NCBI GenBank assembly: GCA_027452065.1
Contig: DAIDHC010000001.1
Coordinates: 1 to 49,684, forward strand
From: Bryobacterales bacterium
Lineage (GTDB): Bacteria > Acidobacteriota > Terriglobia > Bryobacterales > Bryobacteraceae
Direction: 5' to 3'
Length of the DNA: 49,684 nucleotides
Shown: positions 32,386 through 39,401 of the stretch, one piece after another
Position numbering within the stretch: the stretch's first letter is position 1
How the letters are laid out: every line of letters begins with the position of its first letter
Translations under genes and position numbers: made by a program
Notes under the pieces: generated by a model
The model's input: only the letters and a program-made list of their open reading frames with translations
What the model was told of the DNA's origin: nothing
Databases searched by the model: none

Positions 32386-34746
32386 CTAACGCGATCCGCC
32401 CGCCGGATAGAGAAGATACTTGTCTCTCCGCTGCAGGTACTGCTGCAGCGGATCGGCCAGGTTTGTCAATATCTCTTCGGCGCTTGCCTTCCCCTCGAGC
32501 CGCTCGATCGTCGCCGCGTTTCCAATCAGCTTCCGGCTTGCCTCCCAATCCACCTTGCCCGGATACAGCTCGCGCAGCGCACAGACCAGTTGGATACCAA
32601 ATTTCACGCTGTCAAAACGGTCCCGGTCCGTAATCACAAAGCGCACTCCTTCGATCCACTCGCCCTTGAAGTTCGACGCCGCCGGCCGGAACCGCGTCGG
32701 ATAAACACGAACGCCTTGCAGGAACCGGGCGTTCAAATACGCCGCCAGTTCCCGGCCATGAATCCAGGCCGCCCCGATTTGCTCAAACGGCGCGTCCGTG
32801 CCCCTGCCCACCGAATAATTCCTCGCCCCCTCGAACATCGCCAAACCCGGATACAGAAGCGCAGCGTTCAGGCTTTTCATGTTCGGCGACGGGTCCGTCC
32901 AGTTCAACCCTGTCGAGTCGAACCAGTCGCCCCGCTCCCATCCTTCCATCGGAATCACGCGCAGGTCCACCTTGAGCTTCCGCTCGCCCTTTACATAGCC
33001 TGCCATCTCGCCCAGAGTCATCCCATGCCTTACCGGCACGTCGGCGCATCCGACAAACGACTCGAGCGCCGCATCGAGCATCGGCCCCTCGGCGTGCACG
33101 CCGGTGATCGGGTTCGGCCGGTCCAGAACATAAAACGGCAGCCCCCTGCGCCCGGCTTCTTCGAGCGAGTAAATCATTGTGCACGAATACGTGTAGAATC
33201 GCGCGCCGACGTCCTGAATATCGAACACCAGCGTGTCGACCCCCTTCAGCATCGCGTCGGTGGGCCGCTTCGTGGTCCCCTGAAACAGGCTATAAACCGG
33301 AATTCCCGTCGCCTGGTCGCGGTCGTTGGCGATGTCCGGCCGGTCTTCCTCGCCCTTCATTCCGTGCTCCGGCGAAAAGATCGCCTTCACGTCCACGCCT
33401 GCCGCCCGCATCACGTCCACGTTGCGCCGCCCGTCCCGGCTCAGCCCGGTGTGGTTGGTGATCAGCCCCACGTGCTTGCCCACCAGGGGCTCGAAGTTTT
33501 TCGCCGCCAGCACGTCCAGCCCGGTCAACACCTCCGCGTTCCGGTCAATCGTCCGCCGCGCTCCCGGTCCGGCGAGCGTCTCGTTGTAGCTGGTCAGGCT
33601 CACCCCGGCCCGCGTGTATCCATAAGCCGCGGCGACGATCGTCGCGACCCTCGTTCGCAATGAAATGATCGATGTGTTCCGGTGAGGGTGCACAGCGTTG
33701 GTCAGCAGGATCAGGTACGTGCCGCTCGCCGGGTCCAGCCAGATGTCGGTGCCGGTGAAGCCGGTGTGCCCGTAGGAGCCGATCGGAAACAGCTCTCCCC
33801 GGTTACTGGAAAACGGCGAGTCGATGTCCCAGCCGAAGCCCCGCATAATGGGCTGGCCGGCCGGCGTCTGCGGGCTGGTGAATTTCTCCACCACATTCGC
33901 GGCCAGGATCCGCTTCCCCCCGTATTCGCCCCGGTCGAGCAGCATTTGCGCATACCGCGCCATGTCCTCTCCGGTCGAAAACAACCCCGCGTGCCCCGCC
34001 ACGCCTCCCATGAATCGCGATGTCTCGTCGTGCACAACTCCCCGCAACGGCAGCTTCGTCTCCGGATCGATCTCGGTGGGCGCAATCCGGGCGCGCAGTC
34101 TCAGCGGCGGCCGGAACATCGTGTCCTGCATTCCCAGCGGCTGATATATAAGCTGGGTGGCGAACTCGTCCAGCGTCTCGCCGCTCAGCCTTCGCACAAT
34201 CTCGCCGAGGAGAATGAAGTTGATGTCGCTGTATGTGAAGTGAAGCCCCGGCGGGTTGGCCGGCTTGTCCACCAGCGCCTTCCCGATGCCGGTTTCATAG
34301 CCGCTCCAGGCCGGCTTCAGGTCCAGGTCCGGGCGCAGTCCGGAAAAGTGCGTCATCAGGTCCCGCAGTGTAATGTCGCTCTTGCCACCCTGAAACTCGG
34401 GCAAATAATCCGTCACGCGGTCATTGGCGCGGATCTTGCCCTCCTCGAACAGCTTCATCAGGCACGGTGTCGTCGCCGTCACCTTGGTCAGCGACGCCAT
34501 GTCGAAGATCGTATCCAGGGTCATCGGCTCGCGCGCCGGCACCAGCGCGCGCCATCCGTAGGCCTTTTTGTAAACAATCCGCCCGCCGTGGCCCACCACC
34601 AGCACCGCGCCCGGCATCCGCTTTTCGGCGATCGCCTGCTCGATGGCGGCGTCGGCCGACTTCTCCATTCCCGCCAGATCCTGCGCCAGCGCTCCCGCCG
34701 AGCACACAAGCACCGCCAATGCCCACCGCGCCGCCGCTTTCCTCAT
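32386..34746 (-). CDS. Fusion of serine beta-lactamase-like and NamZ (DUF1343) domains
   Basis: A 786-residue exported protein (signal peptide 1-21, ending ALAQ). Residues about 25-385 are a class-C beta-lactamase/esterase-like domain with SLTK (Ser85, Lys88), TYSD (Tyr172) and GHTG (His327-Gly329), so all three active-site motifs are present. Residues about 405-784 are DUF1343, the exo-beta-N-acetylmuramidase NamZ family (GH171), with VGLITNHTGLSRDGRR, FSPEHGMKGEED and FDIQDVGARFYTYSCTM. Both halves point to cell-wall fragments as substrate: amide/ester hydrolysis and release of MurNAc. Its start overlaps the pterin dehydratase stop (ATGA). Confidence 0.9.
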   Translation of the reverse strand: MRKAAARWALAVLVCSAGALAQDLAGMEKSADAAIEQAIAEKRMPGAVLVVGHGGRIVYKKAYGWRALVPAREPMTLDTIFDMASLTKVTATTPCLMKLFEEGKIRANDRVTDYLPEFQGGKSDITLRDLMTHFSGLRPDLDLKPAWSGYETGIGKALVDKPANPPGLHFTYSDINFILLGEIVRRLSGETLDEFATQLIYQPLGMQDTMFRPPLRLRARIAPTEIDPETKLPLRGVVHDETSRFMGGVAGHAGLFSTGEDMARYAQMLLDRGEYGGKRILAANVVEKFTSPQTPAGQPIMRGFGWDIDSPFSSNRGELFPIGSYGHTGFTGTDIWLDPASGTYLILLTNAVHPHRNTSIISLRTRVATIVAAAYGYTRAGVSLTSYNETLAGPGARRTIDRNAEVLTGLDVLAAKNFEPLVGKHVGLITNHTGLSRDGRRNVDVMRAAGVDVKAIFSPEHGMKGEEDRPDIANDRDQATGIPVYSLFQGTTKRPTDAMLKGVDTLVFDIQDVGARFYTYSCTMIYSLEEAGRRGLPFYVLDRPNPITGVHAEGPMLDAALESFVGCADVPVRHGMTLGEMAGYVKGERKLKVDLRVIPMEGWERGDWFDSTGLNWTDPSPNMKSLNAALLYPGLAMFEGARNYSVGRGTDAPFEQIGAAWIHGRELAAYLNARFLQGVRVYPTRFRPAASNFKGEWIEGVRFVITDRDRFDSVKFGIQLVCALRELYPGKVDWEASRKLIGNAATIERLEGKASAEEILTNLADPLQQYLQRRDKYLLYPAGGSR

Positions 34747-35033
34747 TGCATCCGCACCGCGATCGCGTCCAGCGCCTTGGCCAGTTCCACGTCCTTCGAA
34801 GTGATTCCACCGGAGTCGTGCGTCGTCAGGTCCACCCTCACGCGGTTGTAAACGTTGAACCACTCGGGGTGGTGATTCCGCTTCTCGATCCCGATCGCCG
34901 CCGTCGCCATGAATCCGAACGCGTGAATGAAGTCGGGGAACTGGTAGTCCCGGTGCAGCTTGCCGTTCTCCACTTTCCATCCCGGCAGTTCCCGCAGCGC
35001 GGTCGCGATGTCCGCCTCGCTCAGCTTTTGCAT
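34743..35033 (-). CDS. phhB: Pterin-4a-carbinolamine dehydratase
   Basis: A 96-residue enzyme that dehydrates 4a-hydroxytetrahydropterin; some homologues are moonlighting or molybdopterin-related. The family signature IEKRNHHPEWFNVYNRVRV with its two active-site histidines, then DLTTHDSGGIT, is intact, as is the N-terminal LPGWKVENGKLHRDYQF. The ATG at 35033 gives normal family length. No aromatic amino acid hydroxylase is present. The stop overlaps the next gene by four bases. Confidence 0.94.
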   Translation of the reverse strand: MQKLSEADIATALRELPGWKVENGKLHRDYQFPDFIHAFGFMATAAIGIEKRNHHPEWFNVYNRVRVDLTTHDSGGITSKDVELAKALDAIAVRMQ

Positions 35034-35040
35034 GTCCTTT

Positions 35041-35046
35041 ATCTTA
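35041..35046 (-). promoter_or_regulatory. -10-like TAAGAT, 7 bases before the pterin dehydratase ATG
   Basis: Complement of ATCTTA. Seven bases (AAAGGAC) lie between it and the ATG; these could also act as a weak Shine-Dalgarno on a longer transcript. Confidence 0.35.
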
Positions 35047-35082
35047 ATGCCCCATGCCGCCGCCGGCTGCCGCGGCCCGGTC

Positions 35083-36759
35083 TCAGCCCGGATAGGGATA
35101 ACCCTGCTCCAACACCCGATCGAGCTCGGCGTCGTGCCCGTAAATGTCCTCGAAGAAGCAAACATCTCCGCTGTCGCGCACTACCGCCGTTCCATAGACG
35201 ATCAACACGGGAATCGGCTGCTTCAGATTCACCTGCAGCGGCGCGTCGCCGTCCATCGCCGCCTGAATGCGCTCCGGCGTCCACTCGGGCCGGTCCCGCA
35301 GCACCCATTCGGCCAACTCGAACGGCTTCTCCACCCGAATGCAGCCGTGGCTGAAGTCCCTCCTGGAACGCGAGAACAAAGCCTGTGCCGGCGTCCCATG
35401 CAGGTACACGTCGTGCGAGTTTGGGAAGATGAACTTCACCGCGCCGAGTGCGTTTTTCGGCCCCGGCACCTGGCGGACCCACCAGCGTCCGCTTCGCAGG
35501 AGCGCCAGCATCCGGTCGTCCACCGGCGCCTCCACCACGCCTCCGTGCTCGTCCATCACCTCGTAGCCGTTCTTTGCCAGATACGCACTGTCTTTTTTGA
35601 TGTCGGGAACAAGCTCGGCTCGTGTAATCTTCGGCGGCACGTTCCAGTAAGGACGGAAAATCAGATACGTCATGTCGCTGGCAAATACCGGCGTCTGATG
35701 ACGGTAGGCCTTGCCGGCGATCACCTTCATCTCCAGCTCCACGTGAAAACCGGCGTCGACGGCGCGCAGCCGGAATTCGGGAAGGTTCACCACAATCGGC
35801 GGCCGCGCGAACTCCTGAGGCACCCATCGCCAGCGCTCCAGCGTCAGCTCCATCTGACGCACTCTCGCGCTCAGCGGCGTTTCCATCTGCTTCCACGTTC
35901 CCCGGTCGATGACGCCGGTGGCCGCCAGCCCATGCCGGTCCTGAAAGTGCTTGACAGCCTTCACGAGCGCGCCCCGGTAGATCGTCGATCCGGTGTCGTC
36001 TCCGGCCCCGCCCTCCAGATCTCCCACCAGACGCAGCCTGCCGGCCATCCAAGCCAGCCCTTCAAACCGCATGCCGGGCTTTACCGCGGTCTTCCAGGCC
36101 GGCGCCGGCCCCGGGCCGGTCCCGGCGGCCAGCGCGCGGTAACGCCGCAGCGCCGCCTCAGTCCTCCGGTATGCGGGAAACGAGGGCTCCACCTCGTCGA
36201 TCGCCGCACGCACTTCGCCGCTGTTCACGAAGTTCCGCCGCAGCAGCGCCGCCAGGTCGTATTTCTTGTTCTCGATATTGAAGCCGAAGTCGAAGTGCCG
36301 CGGATTCACCTTGCCGATATGCAGGTCCGAGATGAACCGCATCAGGCAAACCGTCAACGCCAGATCGAAGTGCGCCACGCCGGCCGCCTCCGGCTGCGGC
36401 GCCGCCGGCCGCAGCTTCGTCAGCCGCCCGGCCCATCGTGACGCATCGTAGTCTTCCGGGTTCAAACCCCTGTCCCCGGCGTCTGCGAAAGCTTCGATCG
36501 CCGCCCGCGCCTGCGGGGTCGCCGCTCCTTCCCTCACCCAGGCCGGTGAGTAGTCGGGCTCGTAGAAATTGCGCACTTGATTGCGATAGTCGGAGAAGTC
36601 GGGCCAGCGCAGGCCCTCCATGCGCCCCGATTCCACCATCGCCCGCAGCGGTTCCCCGGATTCTCCGCCGGCGGCGCCCGCTACCGCCAGACAACACAGC
36701 ACCAATCGAATTCCCGCTCCGATGCCCGCTCTTCGCGTACGGCCGCCTTCCGCCGTCAG
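35083..36759 (-). CDS. L,D-transpeptidase (YcbB/LdtD-like), start codon uncertain
   Basis: Periplasmic enzyme making 3-3 peptidoglycan crosslinks. From the position given (a CTG overlapping the PP2C stop) it would have 558 residues: a signal peptide (RTRRAGIGAGIRLVLCCLAV), a YcbB-type scaffold domain with YSPAWVREG, a peptidoglycan-binding helix bundle (ALVKAVKHFQDRHGLAATGV), and a YkuD catalytic domain with HGTPA and SHGCIRV, the nucleophile being about Cys473. Ordinary starts (TTG 36705, GTG 36702, ATG 36639) would remove the positive residues of the signal peptide or all of it. Follows the PP2C gene directly. Confidence 0.88.
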   Translation of the reverse strand: MTAEGGRTRRAGIGAGIRLVLCCLAVAGAAGGESGEPLRAMVESGRMEGLRWPDFSDYRNQVRNFYEPDYSPAWVREGAATPQARAAIEAFADAGDRGLNPEDYDASRWAGRLTKLRPAAPQPEAAGVAHFDLALTVCLMRFISDLHIGKVNPRHFDFGFNIENKKYDLAALLRRNFVNSGEVRAAIDEVEPSFPAYRRTEAALRRYRALAAGTGPGPAPAWKTAVKPGMRFEGLAWMAGRLRLVGDLEGGAGDDTGSTIYRGALVKAVKHFQDRHGLAATGVIDRGTWKQMETPLSARVRQMELTLERWRWVPQEFARPPIVVNLPEFRLRAVDAGFHVELEMKVIAGKAYRHQTPVFASDMTYLIFRPYWNVPPKITRAELVPDIKKDSAYLAKNGYEVMDEHGGVVEAPVDDRMLALLRSGRWWVRQVPGPKNALGAVKFIFPNSHDVYLHGTPAQALFSRSRRDFSHGCIRVEKPFELAEWVLRDRPEWTPERIQAAMDGDAPLQVNLKQPIPVLIVYGTAVVRDSGDVCFFEDIYGHDAELDRVLEQGYPYPG

Positions 36760-37469
36760 GCTTCTGTCCAGCGCAACAGGATGATCGTAATGTTGTCGGG
36801 TCCGCCCGCTCTTTTGGCGGCCTCGATCAGCGCCCGGCACTTGGTCTCCAGGTCCCCGCCTGTACCCAGTTCGGCCGCAATCCTCGCCTCCGGCACGACC
36901 CCGTGCAGTCCATCGCTGCACAGAAGAACCTGTGTGCCATGCCGCGGCCTGAGCGAATACAGATGCACGCGGAGCTGATTGCTCAGCCCGATGGCCATCG
37001 TCAGCATGTGACGCATCGGATGCGTGCGCAGGCTCTCGTCGTTCATTCCCAGCCGCCGCCCCACCTCGTTCACCCAGGTCTGGTCCTCGGTGATCGCCAG
37101 CAGCTTCCCGCTGTCGAACAGGTACGCCCGGCTGTCGCCTACACTCGCCACCAGCAGGTCGGTGCCCCGCGCCATGGCCGCAATCAGGGTAGTCCCCATT
37201 CCGTCCAGGCTTGCGTCGGCCGCCGCCGCTGCCATCACCTTTCGGTTGGCTTCTTCAAAGGCCGGCCGCAGCCCGTCCTCGGCGCCGTCCTGCACCCGGG
37301 TGAGCGATTCCAGCAGCGAATCGATAGCCATCCTCGAGGCGCGTTCGCCCGCCTGCGCACCCCCCATGCCGTCGGCCAGAATGAAGAGCCCGTTCTCTCC
37401 GACATAGAAGGCGTCCTCGTTGTTTTCGCGAACACAACCCTGGTCCGAGATGCCGTATGCCTGCCACAT
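36756..37469 (-). CDS. PP2C-type protein phosphatase (Stp-like)
   Basis: Metal-dependent Ser/Thr phosphatase of 237 residues, normally the counterpart of Hanks-type kinases. All PP2C metal motifs are present: VRENNEDAF, FILADGMGG, GDSRAYLF, LLCSDGLHGVV and GGPDNITIILLRW. The ATG at 37469 is preferred: a perfect TATAAT box ends nine bases before it and an in-frame GTG at 37475 lies inside that gap. Situated between an L,D-transpeptidase and a CsgG-like/TPR gene; control of wall synthesis is a reasonable guess. No kinase is in the window. Confidence 0.94.
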   Translation of the reverse strand: MWQAYGISDQGCVRENNEDAFYVGENGLFILADGMGGAQAGERASRMAIDSLLESLTRVQDGAEDGLRPAFEEANRKVMAAAAADASLDGMGTTLIAAMARGTDLLVASVGDSRAYLFDSGKLLAITEDQTWVNEVGRRLGMNDESLRTHPMRHMLTMAIGLSNQLRVHLYSLRPRHGTQVLLCSDGLHGVVPEARIAAELGTGGDLETKCRALIEAAKRAGGPDNITIILLRWTEA

Positions 37470-37478
37470 GGTCACACG

Positions 37479-37484
37479 ATTATA
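37479..37484 (-). promoter_or_regulatory. Consensus -10 TATAAT, 9 bases before the PP2C ATG
   Basis: Complement of ATTATA. Nine bases (CGTGTGACC) separate it from the ATG at 37469, with no Shine-Dalgarno sequence. No -35 box of note. Confidence 0.6.
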
Positions 37485-37522
37485 GAACGATTGGGCTCCG
37501 CGCCCTCCGGCGGCCGCCCGTA

Positions 37523-38749
37523 CTACGGCTTCGCCTTCGGTTGAAAGACTTCCTTGAGCTGCTTGTAGGCGCTCTCCTCAAAGTTTGTCTTGATGCGCTC
37601 GATGCCCTCCAATTCCCGTTCGCCGGGACGCGGGCCGTTACCCGCCTTGCTTCGTTCCAGCAGCAGCGCTGCCTCGCGGTCGCCGGGGTCCCTTCCGAGC
37701 GTCTCCTGAAACATCTTCGCCGCTCCGCTAAAATCGCCCGCCTTCCATAGCGAATATCCGGTATTGAACAGATACACCGGATCGGTCTCGTCGCCCTGCA
37801 GCGCCTTGCGGAAATTGCTCAGCGCCTCAGGCCGGTTCCGCCGGGACTGCGCCGCCCCCAGGTCGTTGAATACCTCGCTGAGCGGCACCGCCAGCGCGAC
37901 CTCGCTCAACGCCTGCTCAGCCGCCGCATAGTCGCCCAACTCGTAACGCGACAGGCCCAGCAGAAACTTCGCCTCATGTGAGTGTGAGTCGTCCGGCGTC
38001 ACCTTCGCCAGCCACTCGGCCGCCGGCTGGTACTGCTGCTGATTCCAGTTCAGCCGGCCCAGCTCGAAGCTGGCCTGAGAAAACCCCGGGTCCAGACGCA
38101 CCGCCTGCGCGAACAGTTTCTGTTTGTCCGAGCCGGAATGCGCCAACAGCCCGCGAATGTAGCTCTCCAGCGCATCGACCCGGATGCGCGGATGTTGTTT
38201 ACGAAACTCCGCCTCGTCCGGAGCCGATTCCGGCGACACGATCTGGATGGCCTGCCACGCCATGTGGCGTTGCAGCGCCGCCAGGTCCTCAAGCGCACCC
38301 ACCTCGCTGAAGGCGCTGCCTTCCTTCATTTCCTTCAGGTTCAGAATCCGCGCCGACAGTTTCAGCGTGCCCCTCGTCCTGCCTTTTACATCCTTCGGCC
38401 GTCCATCCACCGTCAGTTCCGGCGGGGGCGGCGTCAGATCCAACGAACCATACAGAACCTTGTCGGCGGCCAAAAGTTGGCCCAGTTTCACCACCGAGGC
38501 CAGCGTCAGTTGCGCATAGGGCCGTAGCCCCAATCGCCGGTAGGCTTCCTCGCGATCCTCCCGGTCCAGCACCACCAGCCGCCCCGACGCCGCCGCCTCC
38601 CGCACCGTCTCGGCCACGCTCTCCCCGATCCAGTCGAGATTCGGGCTATGGGAAAGGTTGAACAAAGGAAGTACAAGAAACGTCTCGGCCCGTCCCGCCG
38701 CGCCCCCACTCAGGACGGAGCAAAGAAGCAAACTAGCAAAAAACCGCAT
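37523..38749 (-). CDS. Secreted protein with CsgG/FlgO-like domain and TPR repeats
   Basis: A 408-residue exported protein. Signal peptide about 1-22 (MRFFASLLLCSVLSGG). Residues 25-180 resemble the CsgG/TolB-N type alpha-beta domain (FLVLPLFNLSHSPNLDWIGE, LVVLDREDREEAYRRLG, LAADKVLYGSLDL, KLSARILNLKEM), seen in many proteins that assemble on the outer membrane. Residues 200-380 hold TPR-like helices (AQAVRLDPGFSQASFELGRL, FRKALQGDETDPVYLFNTGY, MFQETLGRDPGDREAALLL). No catalytic site. It precedes the PP2C gene on the same strand, but a promoter lies between them. Confidence 0.7.
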   Translation of the reverse strand: MRFFASLLLCSVLSGGAAGRAETFLVLPLFNLSHSPNLDWIGESVAETVREAAASGRLVVLDREDREEAYRRLGLRPYAQLTLASVVKLGQLLAADKVLYGSLDLTPPPPELTVDGRPKDVKGRTRGTLKLSARILNLKEMKEGSAFSEVGALEDLAALQRHMAWQAIQIVSPESAPDEAEFRKQHPRIRVDALESYIRGLLAHSGSDKQKLFAQAVRLDPGFSQASFELGRLNWNQQQYQPAAEWLAKVTPDDSHSHEAKFLLGLSRYELGDYAAAEQALSEVALAVPLSEVFNDLGAAQSRRNRPEALSNFRKALQGDETDPVYLFNTGYSLWKAGDFSGAAKMFQETLGRDPGDREAALLLERSKAGNGPRPGERELEGIERIKTNFEESAYKQLKEVFQPKAKP

Positions 38750-38805
38750 CTTTACCCAGGATAACCGCTCCCCGCCGGCCCCCGCTCCCTCCGGCCCCGC
38801 ACCGC

Positions 38806-38840
38806 AAAAAGAGGGCGGGATGCCGTCACGCATCCCGCCC
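38806..38840 (-). terminator. Rho-independent terminator of the small secreted-protein gene
   Basis: On the minus strand GGGCGGGATG pairs perfectly with CATCCCGCCC (10 bp, 38813-38840) across an eight-base loop and is followed by TCTTTTT (A-run at 38806-38810 on the + strand). It lies 48 bases after the stop at 38888. Confidence 0.88.
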
Positions 38841-38887
38841 GTAGTGGGGAGATTTGAACCTTGCGGAGTCGCCGTGTCCCGGCGTAT

Positions 38888-39211
38888 TTAGTTGGCGCCG
38901 AACACCAGCTTCGTATTCGTGCCCGCCATCCGGATCTCGCTCAGATGCATGCCGCCGCCGGCGTTGTCGTACTTGAAGATCGTCGACTGATACTTCTTCG
39001 GCGCCTTCTCCACTTTCACCGGCGACTCGGCGGTCACCTTCCCGTGTTTGAAGATGGCCTTTTCACCATCCACCCGGATCTGATAGCTGCCGGCCGCCAG
39101 CCGCGTACCGTTTAATGTCGTGTCCTGGAGCAGTTGCACATTGTAGGTCTCGGCCGCGCCTGCCAGCGCCAGGGCGAGAACGGAAAATCCCAACACCAAT
39201 TTCTTGATCAT
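38888..39211 (-). CDS. Small secreted protein of unknown function
   Basis: A 107-residue protein with a signal peptide (MIKKLVLGFSVLALALAGAA) and a compact beta-rich domain: TTLNGTRLAAGSYQIRVDGE, VKVEKAPKKYQSTIFKYD, ending KLVFGAN. Similar short exported proteins with GTxLxAGxYxI are very common in Acidobacteria; they are probably envelope-associated and have no known role. A good Shine-Dalgarno GAAGGAG lies eight bases before the ATG. It has its own strong terminator, suggesting a separately and perhaps highly expressed transcript. Confidence 0.8.
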   Translation of the reverse strand: MIKKLVLGFSVLALALAGAAETYNVQLLQDTTLNGTRLAAGSYQIRVDGEKAIFKHGKVTAESPVKVEKAPKKYQSTIFKYDNAGGGMHLSEIRMAGTNTKLVFGAN

Positions 39212-39401
39212 GCTGAAAACTCCTTCGGGGAATTTCTTAACTTCACACTCTTCCATACGACTCATATCCGGATTGGTTCCATGCACATACAAGAATTTCT
39301 GCTGTCCCGAACTGCGACAATCCGGACACTGAAATGCCCGAAAATGGGATTACAAATCAGTCTCCCTCCGCCCTGCCTTCCGCCGGAGTACACTCAGGAC
39401 C
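39212..39401. other. Divergent intergenic region with a long-spaced inverted repeat
   Basis: Holds the 9-bp inverted repeat TCCGGATTG (39267-39275) / CAATCCGGA (39318-39326), separated by 42 bases, and the TACACT box of the aldehyde dehydrogenase gene (39389-39394). Base composition is less GC-rich than the flanking genes. Confidence 0.5.
39389..39394 (+). promoter_or_regulatory. -10 box TACACT, 7 bases before the aldehyde dehydrogenase ATG
   Basis: Seven bases (CAGGACC) separate it from the ATG at 39402. CAGGA could be a weak ribosome binding site only if transcription starts further upstream. Confidence 0.4.

Noticed and set aside
34747-34980. Upstream extension of the beta-lactamase/NamZ frame
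   Set aside because: Lies over the pterin dehydratase gene; the signal peptide begins at 34746.
38841-38860. tRNA T-arm-like GGTTCAAATC on the minus strand
   Set aside because: The flanking bases do not pair as a T-stem and no acceptor or anticodon arms are present.
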